DNA of 64,000 nt from positions 52,327-116,326 of the forward strand of contig NZ_BMYP01000002.1 in the NCBI RefSeq assembly GCF_014652335.1. Direction: 5' to 3'. Origin of the DNA: Vogesella fluminis. GTDB taxonomy: Bacteria > Pseudomonadota > Gammaproteobacteria > Burkholderiales > Chromobacteriaceae. The notes under the pieces were generated by a model. That model was given only the letters and a program-made list of their open reading frames with translations. It had not been told where the DNA came from and made no database searches. Below are positions 33,413 through 41,705 of this stretch, piece by piece. Every line of letters starts with the position of its first letter. The stretch's first letter is position 1. Made by a program: the position numbers and the translations under genes.

Positions 33413-34620
33413 GGTTTGTGTGCCGCAGCAACTTCACTCAAGACTGCAGAAACACCATTCGCATAATTTTCAATATTGAATTTTCGACGCACTCTCTGCT
33501 TACCTGCCTGTCCATATTCCTGGAGAAGTCGCGGATTACCAAGCAAAACTGTCAAACTCTCCGCTAACATGTCAACTTGACCATAAGAAAACAAAAGACC
33601 GGTTTTCTTATGCACAACAACATCCCGCACCCCGGAAACATTAGAAGCAACTACTGGTTTTTGTACAAACATGGCTTCCAATAAAACCCTGCCCAAGCCT
33701 TCGCTTTCAGATGCCAGGACCAACAGATCGGATGCTGCAATCCATGGCAAAGGCTCCGGAACAAAACCCAAGAAATGGACTCTCGCGCTTAAACCTAATG
33801 TAACTGACAAGGCTTCCAACTCACCCCGCTGCGGCCCGTCACCAAGGATGATCAAATGTGCCGGAAAATCAAGAAGAGATAATCCGCGAATAACATCTGC
33901 CACCCCTTTTCTTGGCAACAGTGCGGCTATACAAACTATAACAGTCTGTCCACATGGAATTCCTAATTTTTTTGAAATATCCACAGGAGTGGGTAGTGGC
34001 TGTGAAAGATCAATTCCATTATATAAAAGATTGATTTTATCTTGAATAACACCCTGCTGATGCAGCGCATCTACTACGCTATCTGAAACTGCCAACACAC
34101 GGCTGGCTGTTTCATTAACAAGCCTGACTATTTTCCCATCTAATTTTGGCAATGTGCGGCAATGCTGGACTACCGGCATGCCAATCTCTCTGGCCGCCAG
34201 ATAACCTTCATAATTTGATACCGGGGAATTATTCATATACAAAATATCCGGCTTGCATTCCTTCAACAGACCGGTCAGCGCTTGAGCGGCCGGGCGAATA
34301 CGCCAGATACTCTCAATCCTCTGGATTGCAGCTGCCCGCAGCTTGGGAGTGAAATGCAAAACGCCTCTCAGCAACTCCTTGGCAAGTTTGGCCCATAGCG
34401 GTTGTTTCCTTTGCGGCAACAGCAGAAAATTTGCCCCAGCCGCTCGTACAGCCGCTTCAATAGTCAGGGCATCCCCCCCGCGCGCATAGTTACGATAGAA
34501 CACACAAGTCACATGAAATTTATCGGGACTGCGCCGGCGCAACCACTCCAGCATGCTATTGGTACCGCCCCCCCACTCTTTGCCAGTATCAAGAAGCAGA
34601 ACATGGATGGGATAAGTCAT
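33409..34620 (-). CDS. Glycosyltransferase family 4, AT-rich insert
   Basis: A 403-residue GT-B enzyme. The N-terminal half has LLLDTGKEWGGGTNSMLEWL. The C-terminal GT4 domain has IVCIAALLPRKGVADVIRGL, LIILGDGPQRGELEAL and the E-x7-E donor motif ESEGLGRVLLEAMFVQKPVVA. Start and stop overlap its neighbours (ATGA at both ends), so it is built into the operon. Its GC content is clearly lower than the cluster (49 of 120 bases in 33901-34020, against 40 of 60 in 36841-36900), codon use is different, and it contains no copy of the dispersed motif. These are signs of recent transfer. Sugar specificity is unknown. Confidence 0.88.
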   Translation of the reverse strand: MTYPIHVLLLDTGKEWGGGTNSMLEWLRRRSPDKFHVTCVFYRNYARGGDALTIEAAVRAAGANFLLLPQRKQPLWAKLAKELLRGVLHFTPKLRAAAIQRIESIWRIRPAAQALTGLLKECKPDILYMNNSPVSNYEGYLAAREIGMPVVQHCRTLPKLDGKIVRLVNETASRVLAVSDSVVDALHQQGVIQDKINLLYNGIDLSQPLPTPVDISKKLGIPCGQTVIVCIAALLPRKGVADVIRGLSLLDFPAHLIILGDGPQRGELEALSVTLGLSARVHFLGFVPEPLPWIAASDLLVLASESEGLGRVLLEAMFVQKPVVASNVSGVRDVVVHKKTGLLFSYGQVDMLAESLTVLLGNPRLLQEYGQAGKQRVRRKFNIENYANGVSAVLSEVAAAHKP

Positions 34621-35756
34621 TGGATAAACTCCTGGCCGCAATAACGGTTACAGGCGGCCAGCACTTCGTCAACCGTAATGTTGTCCATGCACGGCGGTGC
34701 CGAATACTGGCAGCGCTTGCCCAGGCAGGGGTCGCAGGTGCGGTGTTTCTGGATCACGATATGGCGCTGCAGCTCGGTGGTCGGGCCGGAGCCGTGCCAG
34801 TGCGCGGCGGCGAACAGGCCGACTATCGGCGTGCCCACCGCAATCGCCATGTGCATGATGCCGGTGTCCGGCGTCACCAGGCAGGCAAAGCGCTGCACCA
34901 GTGCCGGCATCCGCGTCAGCGGCAACTGCCCTGCCGTCACCACCAGTCGCGCGTCGTTGACGGCGCCGGCAACGGCATCGGCCAGCGCCCGCTCCTGTGG
35001 CGAGCCGGTGACGACAATGCGCAGCGCAGGGTTGGCCGCAATCAGGCGCTGCGCCAGCTCGGCATAGCGCTCCGGCCGCCAGCGCCGGCTGGCGGTCGAG
35101 GCGCCGACCTGGAAACCGATCACCGGCTGCTGCGGCGTGATGCCGTACTGCTGTTGCAGCCAGCCGGCCACCGCGTCGCGGTTCTGTGCCGCCACCGGCA
35201 GGATCATGTGCTTGTCGCTGCCGTCGGCACCGGCCAGCGCGGCCACGGCCAGACGCTGGTCGATGCCGTGGGTGAAATCGCGCCAGTTGCTGACCTGCTG
35301 GTGGTTGCTGAGCAAAAAGCGGAAACGGCTGTTGTTGGGTAGCTTGAAACGCCAGCGGGCACCGCTCAGATACGCCAGCGGCGTGGCTTGCGGCTCGTTG
35401 GCGTGCAGGATGGCGACCAGATCGAAGCGCTCGCGGCGCAGTGCCAGCGCCAGACGCACAAAGCGACGATAGCCGCCGTGGTAGTCGATCAGGTCGTCGA
35501 TGTCGGGGTTATCGGCAAACAGACCGTGATACGGTGCGTTAACCAACAGCACGATGCGCGCCTGCGGGTAGCGCTGGCGCAGGCTGCGGATGGCCGGCGT
35601 GGACAGCAACGTGTCGCCGATGGCGGTGCAGGACATCACCAGGATATGGCGGATGGCGGCGGTGCCCAGCTCGGCCGGGTCCGGCGCACGGCGGTCGAAG
35701 CGGCGGGCCAGGCCCAGCCCCCACGCCAGCAGGTTTTCGCGGATGCGGGTACCCAT
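34617..35756 (-). CDS. Glycosyltransferase family 9 (heptosyltransferase-like)
   Basis: A 379-residue GT9 enzyme with the signature ILVMSCTAIGDTLLSTPAIRSLRQRYPQARI (residues about 38-68) and donor site TPDTGIMHMAIAVGTPIVGLF. The C-terminus carries a Cys-rich segment (RTCDPCLGKRCQYSAPPCMD), which resembles core heptosyltransferases of the WaaF/WaaQ type. The stop overlaps the GT4 start (ATGA) and its start overlaps the deacetylase stop (TAATG), showing tight coupling. An exact core motif lies at 35030-35039. Confidence 0.88.
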   Translation of the reverse strand: MGTRIRENLLAWGLGLARRFDRRAPDPAELGTAAIRHILVMSCTAIGDTLLSTPAIRSLRQRYPQARIVLLVNAPYHGLFADNPDIDDLIDYHGGYRRFVRLALALRRERFDLVAILHANEPQATPLAYLSGARWRFKLPNNSRFRFLLSNHQQVSNWRDFTHGIDQRLAVAALAGADGSDKHMILPVAAQNRDAVAGWLQQQYGITPQQPVIGFQVGASTASRRWRPERYAELAQRLIAANPALRIVVTGSPQERALADAVAGAVNDARLVVTAGQLPLTRMPALVQRFACLVTPDTGIMHMAIAVGTPIVGLFAAAHWHGSGPTTELQRHIVIQKHRTCDPCLGKRCQYSAPPCMDNITVDEVLAACNRYCGQEFIQ

Positions 35757-36577
35757 TATTTGCCCCGCAGCGCCAGATAGGCGCGGCCCAGCAGCGGGCT
35801 GCGATACAGGCCGAGGCGGCGGCCGAACCAGCCGTCGCTGCGGTCCTTGGTCACGATGCGGCCGATGTGCCGTGGCGAGGTAGTGCGGGTGTTGAGCATC
35901 TTGTCCACTGTGTACAGGTGGCGGAAACCGGCCGCATCGGCCACGGCCAGGTAGTCGTCGTCAAAATAGCCCTGCGGCCAGCACAGGTGATTGCTGACCG
36001 TGCCCAACCGTGCCTGCAGCGTGGCGCGCGACTGCGCCAGATCCGCCGCCAGCTGCGCGCGCTTATCCTCGCGGCTGGCGCACAGCTTGTCCCAGCGGGC
36101 ATGGCTGTGGGTATGGCTGTGAAACTCGAAGGTGCCGGCGGCTCGCGCCGCCTCGATCTCGCTCCAACGCATCATCACCTCGTCGGCACGGCCCTCGTCA
36201 ACCGCCCGCTTGCAGCCATTGTGATCCGGTGTGGCCGGCAAAGGTTGGCCGCAACCGTCGTGCGGACGCACCGCGCCGTCGCCGATCCAGCCGGTAATGG
36301 TGAACAGCGTGGCCTGCTGGCCGTAACGCTGCAGCACCGGATGGGCGTAGACCCAGTTGTCGAGGTAACCGTCGTCAAAGGTAACCAGCACGCTCTTGTC
36401 CGGCAACGGCCGGCCGGCCAGAAACCCGGCCAGGTCGTCGCAACGGAGGGTGGTCCAGCCGTTTTCCGCCAGCCAGCGCATATTGTGCTCGAAGGTCTGC
36501 GGCGAGACCGTCACCAGGCCGGGGCAGGGGCTGACATGGTGGTACATCAGTACCGGAATCGCTTTGGCCTGTTTCAT
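35756..36577 (-). CDS. Polysaccharide deacetylase family protein (NodB domain, CE4)
   Basis: A 273-residue protein with a NodB-type domain: IPVLMYHHVS at the N-terminus, VTFDDGYLDNWVYAHPVLQRYGQQATLF (the TFDDG metal motif, about residues 64-68), FEFHSHTHSHARWD (the HxxxH metal site) and LCWPQGYFDDDYLAVADAAGFRHLYTVD. It probably removes N-acetyl groups from a cell-surface glycan made by this cluster. No signal peptide is seen, so it may act in the cytoplasm or at the inner leaflet. It overlaps the GT4 gene upstream by ATGA. An exact 14-bp motif at 36242-36255 encodes CGQP. Confidence 0.9.
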   Translation of the reverse strand: MKQAKAIPVLMYHHVSPCPGLVTVSPQTFEHNMRWLAENGWTTLRCDDLAGFLAGRPLPDKSVLVTFDDGYLDNWVYAHPVLQRYGQQATLFTITGWIGDGAVRPHDGCGQPLPATPDHNGCKRAVDEGRADEVMMRWSEIEAARAAGTFEFHSHTHSHARWDKLCASREDKRAQLAADLAQSRATLQARLGTVSNHLCWPQGYFDDDYLAVADAAGFRHLYTVDKMLNTRTTSPRHIGRIVTKDRSDGWFGRRLGLYRSPLLGRAYLALRGK

Positions 36578-37674
36578 CCCTGCCCCCGTTGTGCCAGCAG
36601 GCGACGGTACAGCTCCAGCATCGACTGGCACATGGTATCGACGTGGAACACCGACGACACCAGCTCGCGGCTGCGCCCGGCCATGTGCTGGCGCAGCGTG
36701 TCGTCGCCCAGCAGACGATTGACCGCTGTTGCCAGGCTGGCGGCATCGCCCGGTGCGATCAGCAGGCCGTTGTCGCCGTCGCGAACCACTTCCGGTACGC
36801 CGTCGACATTGGTGCCCACCACCGGCAGACCCATCGCCATCGCCTCGATGTAGGAGGTGCCCAGCGCTTCCTGCTCGGTCGGCAGCAGGAACAGGTCGCA
36901 GCCGGCCAGCACGTTGGCGATGTCGCGGCGCAGGCCGAGCAGGTGTATGCGTGCGGCCAACCCTTTGGCCGCAATCAGCGTCTTGAGGTTGTCCATTTGC
37001 GCACCGTCGCCGGCAAACACGAAATGGGTGTCCGGATGCGCCGCCAGAATGCGGTCGGCCGCCTCCACGATGAAACGGTGGCCTTTTTTCATGCGCAGGA
37101 TGGCCACGGTGCCGATCACGCGGGCGCTGTCGGCAATGCCCAGCTCGGTCCGCAGTGTGGACGGCCCGTCCAGTTGCATCACCTGCGGATCAATGCCGGT
37201 ATACACGGTGGACACGCGCGACTCCGGCACGCCCTCGCTGATCAGGTAGCGGCGCACATGCTCGCTGACACTGACAACATGGTGCGGCAGCGTGGTGTAG
37301 GTGAAGCGCGAGGTAATCGGCAGCGCCAGATGACGGGTACGCACCACCAGACGGCCGGCCAGCAGACCGGCCAGACCGCCGAGAATGCTGTCGCGGCCGC
37401 TATGGGTATTGACCACGTCGGCCTGCACGCGGCGGATGATGGCCGCCATTTTCCAGGCCGCCGGCAGGTCGATGCCGTTGCGCATGCGGACTTCGAACAC
37501 CTCGAAACCGGCCTCGCGTGCACGGGCACCAAATTTGGCCTTGGGCTGGCACAGCAGGATCATGCGGTGTCCCAGCTGGCGCAGGCCGACCATCTCCTTG
37601 AAGGTGCGGTGCTCCTGCCCGCCCCAGCCCAGCGACGATTCGGTATGCACGATTGTCAGTGCCGGCTTAGTCAT
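36574..37674 (-). CDS. Glycosyltransferase family 4
   Basis: A 366-residue GT-B enzyme. The N-terminal domain has HTESSLGWGGQEHRTFKEMVGLRQLGH and VVNTHSGRDSILGGLAG. The C-terminal domain has GTVAILRMKKGHRFIVEAADRIL, FVFAGDGAQMDNL and the donor motif EQEALGTSYIEAMAMGLPVVGT. It uses a nucleotide sugar to extend an LPS or capsule glycan. The gene overlaps msbA by 8 nt and the deacetylase by 4 nt. At 36952-36973 it holds an internal 9-bp inverted repeat of the dispersed motif, encoding IAAKGLAARI. Confidence 0.9.
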   Translation of the reverse strand: MTKPALTIVHTESSLGWGGQEHRTFKEMVGLRQLGHRMILLCQPKAKFGARAREAGFEVFEVRMRNGIDLPAAWKMAAIIRRVQADVVNTHSGRDSILGGLAGLLAGRLVVRTRHLALPITSRFTYTTLPHHVVSVSEHVRRYLISEGVPESRVSTVYTGIDPQVMQLDGPSTLRTELGIADSARVIGTVAILRMKKGHRFIVEAADRILAAHPDTHFVFAGDGAQMDNLKTLIAAKGLAARIHLLGLRRDIANVLAGCDLFLLPTEQEALGTSYIEAMAMGLPVVGTNVDGVPEVVRDGDNGLLIAPGDAASLATAVNRLLGDDTLRQHMAGRSRELVSSVFHVDTMCQSMLELYRRLLAQRGQG

Positions 37675-39427
37675 GGGCCGGCTCCTTGAACTGCAGGCGG
37701 TGCAGGTTGGCGTACAGGCCATCCTGCGCGATCAGTGCGGCGTGGTTACCGACTTCCGCAATACGGCCCTGGTGCATCACCACGATGCGGTCGGCATGCT
37801 CAATGGTGGACAGGCGGTGGGCGATTACCAGCGTGGTGCGGTTCTGCATCAGGTTTTCCAGCGCCGCCTGCACCAGCCGTTCGGACTGGGTGTCCAGCGC
37901 GCTGGTGGCTTCGTCCAGGATCAGGATCGGCGCGTTTTTCAGCAGTGCACGGGCAATCGCCAGCCGCTGGCGCTGGCCACCGGACAGGCGCACGCCGTTT
38001 TCGCCGATCAGTGTGTCAAAGCCCTGCGGCATCGCCTCGATGAATTCCAGCGCGTTGGCGGCGCGGGCGGCCTCGACGATCTGCTCACGGCTGACTTCGC
38101 CGATGCGGCCGTAGGCAATGTTGGCCGCCACGCTGTCGTTGAACAGCACCACGTCCTGGCTGACCAGCGCAATGTGCTGGCGCAGGCTGGCGAGGGTGAT
38201 GTCGGTCAGCGCAATGCCGTCCAGCGTAATCTGCCCCGCCGATGGCTCGTAGAAGCGCGGGATCAGGCTGACCAGCGTGGTCTTGCCGCTGCCGCTGGAG
38301 CCGACCAGCGCCACGGTCTCGCCCGGTTTGACGGCAAAGCGGATGTCCTGCAACGCCGGGCGCTCGGCGGCCGGATAGCTGAACTGCACATTGTCGAACA
38401 GCAGCTCGCCGCGCGTGCCCTGCAGGCGGCGGGTACCGTTATCCGGCTCGCCCTGCTCGTCGAGGAAGCCGAACACGCTCTCGGCGGCGGCCAGGCCTTT
38501 CTGCAGCGATTGCGAAATGCTGGTGATGCGCTTGACCGGTGCGAACAGCATCAGCATCGCGGTCAGGAAGGACATGAAGTCACCGGCGGTAAAGCTGCCG
38601 CTGTGGGCACGCAGCGCGGCAAAATACAGGATCGCCGCCAGCGCGCAGGCGATGAACAGCTGGGTGACGCCGGTATTGGCCGACGAGGTGGCACTTTGCT
38701 TGACGCCGTTGTGGCGGATGGCCTCGGCCGTGCGCTGGAAGCGCTGTGCCTCGTAGCCTTCGCCGCCGTAGACCTTGACCACGCGGTGGCAGTCGATGGT
38801 CTCGCCCAGCACCTGGGTCAGCTGCGCGATGTTCTGCTGGTTCTGCCGCGACAGACCGCGCAAGCGCTTGCTGACCAGGCGCACGCACAGCGACACCACC
38901 GGCAGCACCGCGAGGCAGATCAGCGTCAGCTGCCAGTCGGTATAAAACAGCAGCCCCAGCAGGCCGATGATGGTGATGCCGTCCTTGACGGTGACGGTGA
39001 TCACGTTGAAGCCGGCCTCGGTCACCAGGTTGACGTCAAAGGCGATGCGCGACAGCAGGCGGCCGGACGGATGGTCGTCGTAGTAGTTCACCGGCAGGCG
39101 CACCAGCTTGGCAAACATCTCCTCGCGCAGCGACTGCACCAGATGGCCGGTCAGCCAGCTGGTGGAGTATTCGTTGATGTAGCTGGTAATGCCGCGCACC
39201 AGGAACAGGCCGACGATGGCCAGCGGCGCCCAGATCAGCGACGAGCCGTCCTTGTTGACGAAGCCGCCGTCGATCAGCGGTTTCATCAGCCGGGCAAAGG
39301 CCGGCTCGGTGGCGGCGGCGATACTCATCGACAGCAGCGACACCAGAAAAACCTTCCAGTAAGGCTTCAGGTAGCCGAGCACCCGCTTGTAAAGCGCGAA
39401 ACTGCTGGTCGCAGGGGTAGTTGTCAT
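37667..39427 (-). CDS. msbA: Lipid A export ABC transporter MsbA
   Basis: A 586-residue half-transporter that flips lipid A-core across the inner membrane. The N-terminal membrane domain has six helices, with EPAFARLMKPLIDGGFV and LVRGITSYINEYSTSWLTGHLVQSLREEMFAKLV. The nucleotide domain has Walker A GSSGSGKTT (about 376-384), signature LSGGQRQRLAIARALL and Walker B ILILDEATSALDTQSE. The ATG at 39427 is chosen; a TTG 12 nt upstream is an alternative. Its position among glycosyltransferases supports LPS assembly here. Confidence 0.93.
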   Translation of the reverse strand: MTTTPATSSFALYKRVLGYLKPYWKVFLVSLLSMSIAAATEPAFARLMKPLIDGGFVNKDGSSLIWAPLAIVGLFLVRGITSYINEYSTSWLTGHLVQSLREEMFAKLVRLPVNYYDDHPSGRLLSRIAFDVNLVTEAGFNVITVTVKDGITIIGLLGLLFYTDWQLTLICLAVLPVVSLCVRLVSKRLRGLSRQNQQNIAQLTQVLGETIDCHRVVKVYGGEGYEAQRFQRTAEAIRHNGVKQSATSSANTGVTQLFIACALAAILYFAALRAHSGSFTAGDFMSFLTAMLMLFAPVKRITSISQSLQKGLAAAESVFGFLDEQGEPDNGTRRLQGTRGELLFDNVQFSYPAAERPALQDIRFAVKPGETVALVGSSGSGKTTLVSLIPRFYEPSAGQITLDGIALTDITLASLRQHIALVSQDVVLFNDSVAANIAYGRIGEVSREQIVEAARAANALEFIEAMPQGFDTLIGENGVRLSGGQRQRLAIARALLKNAPILILDEATSALDTQSERLVQAALENLMQNRTTLVIAHRLSTIEHADRIVVMHQGRIAEVGNHAALIAQDGLYANLHRLQFKEPAHD

Positions 39428-39486
39428 GCGGAAAACCAACGATAAAACAGACGATTATAAACCAGCCCGGCGCCAGCCGGGCCCTG

Positions 39487-40608
39487 TCACAACAAGCGCC
39501 GGTAGCAAGCCAGCAGACGCGCAGCCATCTTGTCCAGCGTCAGGTCGGCCACACTGTCGCGCGCCGCTGCGGCCAACCTTGGCCACTCGGCACGGCAGGC
39601 CAGCCAGCTGGCGATCTGCGCCTGCTGCGCCGGCGTATCCAGCGCGTCGGCCACCCAGCCGTTGTCGCCGTTGCGGATCAGCTCGGCGGCACCGCACTGC
39701 TGCGTGGTGAATACCGGCAAACCGGCGGCCAGCGCCTCGACACAGACGTTCGGAAACGGATCGTACAGGGTCGGCAGGATGAAGGCATCGGCCATGCCGT
39801 AAAACGGCTTGACGTCGTTCTGCGCGCCGCAAAAGCGCACGCGCGCGGCAATGCCCAGCATTGCGGCCAACCTTTGGTACTGCGCAGCATGCTTGTCGTG
39901 CCCCACCACCACCAGATGCACATCCGGATGCGGCACGATGGCCTGCAAGGCCCGTGCCACGCCCTTGCGCTCGAAACCGGAGCCGACGTACAGCAGCAGC
40001 GGCGCGGAGGCCGGGATCTGCCACTGCTCGCGCATCGCGGCACGGTGTTCGCGCAGCGACGGGTGAAACGCCGCGCTATCGACGCCGTTGTAGATCACGG
40101 CAAAACGCTCGTCCGGCAGGCCGAAGTAGTGCTGGATCTCGCGCTTCACCATCTGCGAATTGCAGATCACCGTTTTCAGGCGCGGATGCAGGAACATGCG
40201 CCGCTCCATCCATTGCACGTAGTGGTGATAGGGGTTCAGCAGCATGGCCAGCCGGCCCCGGCGCGACAGCACGCGGCGGCGCAGCTGCAGCCAGTGGCGG
40301 TGCACGCCGTCGCCGGCACGGTAGATGTCGCAGCCGGCGATGCGCTCGTGCGACTGCACCAGCTCGAAGCCTTCGCGCTGCCAGATACGGCGCGCGGCGC
40401 AGGCGAAGCCCCAGTCGCGCCAGACGCTGCCGAGATAGAAAGGGTTGGCCGCAAAGGCGCGCACGCCGGAAAGCGATTCCCACTTGCGCGCGATCAGGTT
40501 CACCTCCAGCCCACCCTGCGCCGACAGCGCCGACAGCGCACGGCTGACGAAGCGCTCGGCGCCGCCGGCCGGATTGTACTTCTGCCGTACGATCACCAGC
40601 CGCGTCAT
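39487..40608 (-). CDS. Glycosyltransferase family 4 (WaaG-like)
   Basis: A 373-residue GT4 enzyme similar to the LPS core glucosyltransferases of the WaaG (RfaG) kind. It starts LVIVRQKYNPAGGAERFVSRAL, has SHERIAGCDIYRAGDGVHRHWLQ and FGLPDERFAVIYNGVD, then LLYVGSGFERKGVARALQAI and the donor motif PTLYDPFPNVCVEALAAGLPVFTT. It probably adds the first hexose to the heptose core. The start overlaps the upstream GT9 stop (ATGA). It carries three exact core motif copies (39569, 39863, 40443), the densest gene in the window for its length. Confidence 0.88.
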   Translation of the reverse strand: MTRLVIVRQKYNPAGGAERFVSRALSALSAQGGLEVNLIARKWESLSGVRAFAANPFYLGSVWRDWGFACAARRIWQREGFELVQSHERIAGCDIYRAGDGVHRHWLQLRRRVLSRRGRLAMLLNPYHHYVQWMERRMFLHPRLKTVICNSQMVKREIQHYFGLPDERFAVIYNGVDSAAFHPSLREHRAAMREQWQIPASAPLLLYVGSGFERKGVARALQAIVPHPDVHLVVVGHDKHAAQYQRLAAMLGIAARVRFCGAQNDVKPFYGMADAFILPTLYDPFPNVCVEALAAGLPVFTTQQCGAAELIRNGDNGWVADALDTPAQQAQIASWLACRAEWPRLAAAARDSVADLTLDKMAARLLACYRRLL

Positions 40609-41687
40609 GCGCCGACCTCGGCCATCAGGCTGTTGAAGGCCGCCAGTACCTGCGCCTCGGTAATCAGTTCCAGGCATTCGCTGCGCTTGCCGCCGCCACA
40701 GCCGTCCTTGCCGCACGGGCGACAGGGCAACTCGGTGCGCAGCAGGCGGTGCGGCACCTGCCACGGCCCCCACTCGATGTCGCCGGAGGGGCCGAACAGC
40801 GCCACGCACGGCGTCTGCATCGCCGCGGCGATGTGCATCGGCACCGAATCCATGCCGATGAAGGCCCGCGCGCCGTCGATGAGCGCCGCCAGCTCCTTCA
40901 GGCTCAGTTGTCCGGCCAGCGAGGCCACCGGTTGCGACAGCCGGCCGGTGATATCGGCCAGCATCGCCAGCTCCGCCGGATCCGGCGCCGCCGACAGCAC
41001 CACCGTTTCGCCCTGCGCGCGCAACTGCTTGATCAGCGCCGCCATGCGTGCGGCAGGCCAGGTCTTGAACAGCCAGCGCGAAGTCGGATGGATGAGCAGG
41101 TAGGAGCCGTTGACGCCCTGCGCCGCCAGCTTCTGGCGCACGCTCTGCTGCGCCGCCTCACCGGCCACCAGTTGCAGCCGGCGTCCGTCTGCCGCCGGAT
41201 AAATGCCGAGACGGCGCAAGGCATCGAGATGGATTTCCACGGTATGGCGGCGGTTGCCGCCGATCACCGGGTAACGATGGCTGAAGCTGCGAGCAAAGAA
41301 CTTGCCGAAATTGCCGCCCGGCGCCACCGCCCAGCGCGGCCGCAGCATGCGGGCGAGCCAGGCGCCGCGCTTGTGTTCGGTCAGCTGGATCACCAGGTCG
41401 TAGTGCCGGGCCTTCAGCCCGGCCAGCAGCCGCCACTCGGCGGCCAGCTGGCCACGCAGGCCGAGCTTTTTCCACTGCCGGTCGATGGTGAACAGCTGCG
41501 ACAGCGCCGGATGGCCGGACAGCATGTCGCGGGTGTCGTGATACACCAGCGCGTCGATCTCGGCGTGCGGTGCGTGCGTCTTCAGCACCGACAGCACCGG
41601 CGACGACAACAGCACGTCGCCGTGGTGGCGCAGCTTGATGACCAGCACGCGGCGCACGGCGGACAGATCGATAGCGTCTTTGAGCAT
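40605..41687 (-). CDS. Lipopolysaccharide heptosyltransferase III-like (WaaQ/RfaQ type, GT9)
   Basis: A 360-residue GT9 enzyme. The N-terminal VLVIKLRHHGDVLLSSPVLSVLKTHAP is the signature of the WaaQ (heptosyltransferase III) group. HPTSRWLFKTWPAARMAALI and the donor site GMDSVPMHIAAAMQTPCVALFGPSGDIEWGPW follow, and the Cys-rich end CRPCGKDGCGGGKRSECLELI is typical. It adds a heptose to the LPS inner core. It begins 18 nt after ptsI, so it is probably read on from the PTS operon. Confidence 0.88.
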   Translation of the reverse strand: MLKDAIDLSAVRRVLVIKLRHHGDVLLSSPVLSVLKTHAPHAEIDALVYHDTRDMLSGHPALSQLFTIDRQWKKLGLRGQLAAEWRLLAGLKARHYDLVIQLTEHKRGAWLARMLRPRWAVAPGGNFGKFFARSFSHRYPVIGGNRRHTVEIHLDALRRLGIYPAADGRRLQLVAGEAAQQSVRQKLAAQGVNGSYLLIHPTSRWLFKTWPAARMAALIKQLRAQGETVVLSAAPDPAELAMLADITGRLSQPVASLAGQLSLKELAALIDGARAFIGMDSVPMHIAAAMQTPCVALFGPSGDIEWGPWQVPHRLLRTELPCRPCGKDGCGGGKRSECLELITEAQVLAAFNSLMAEVGA

Positions 41688-41705
41688 GAAAAGAAAAAAG
41701 CCGGA

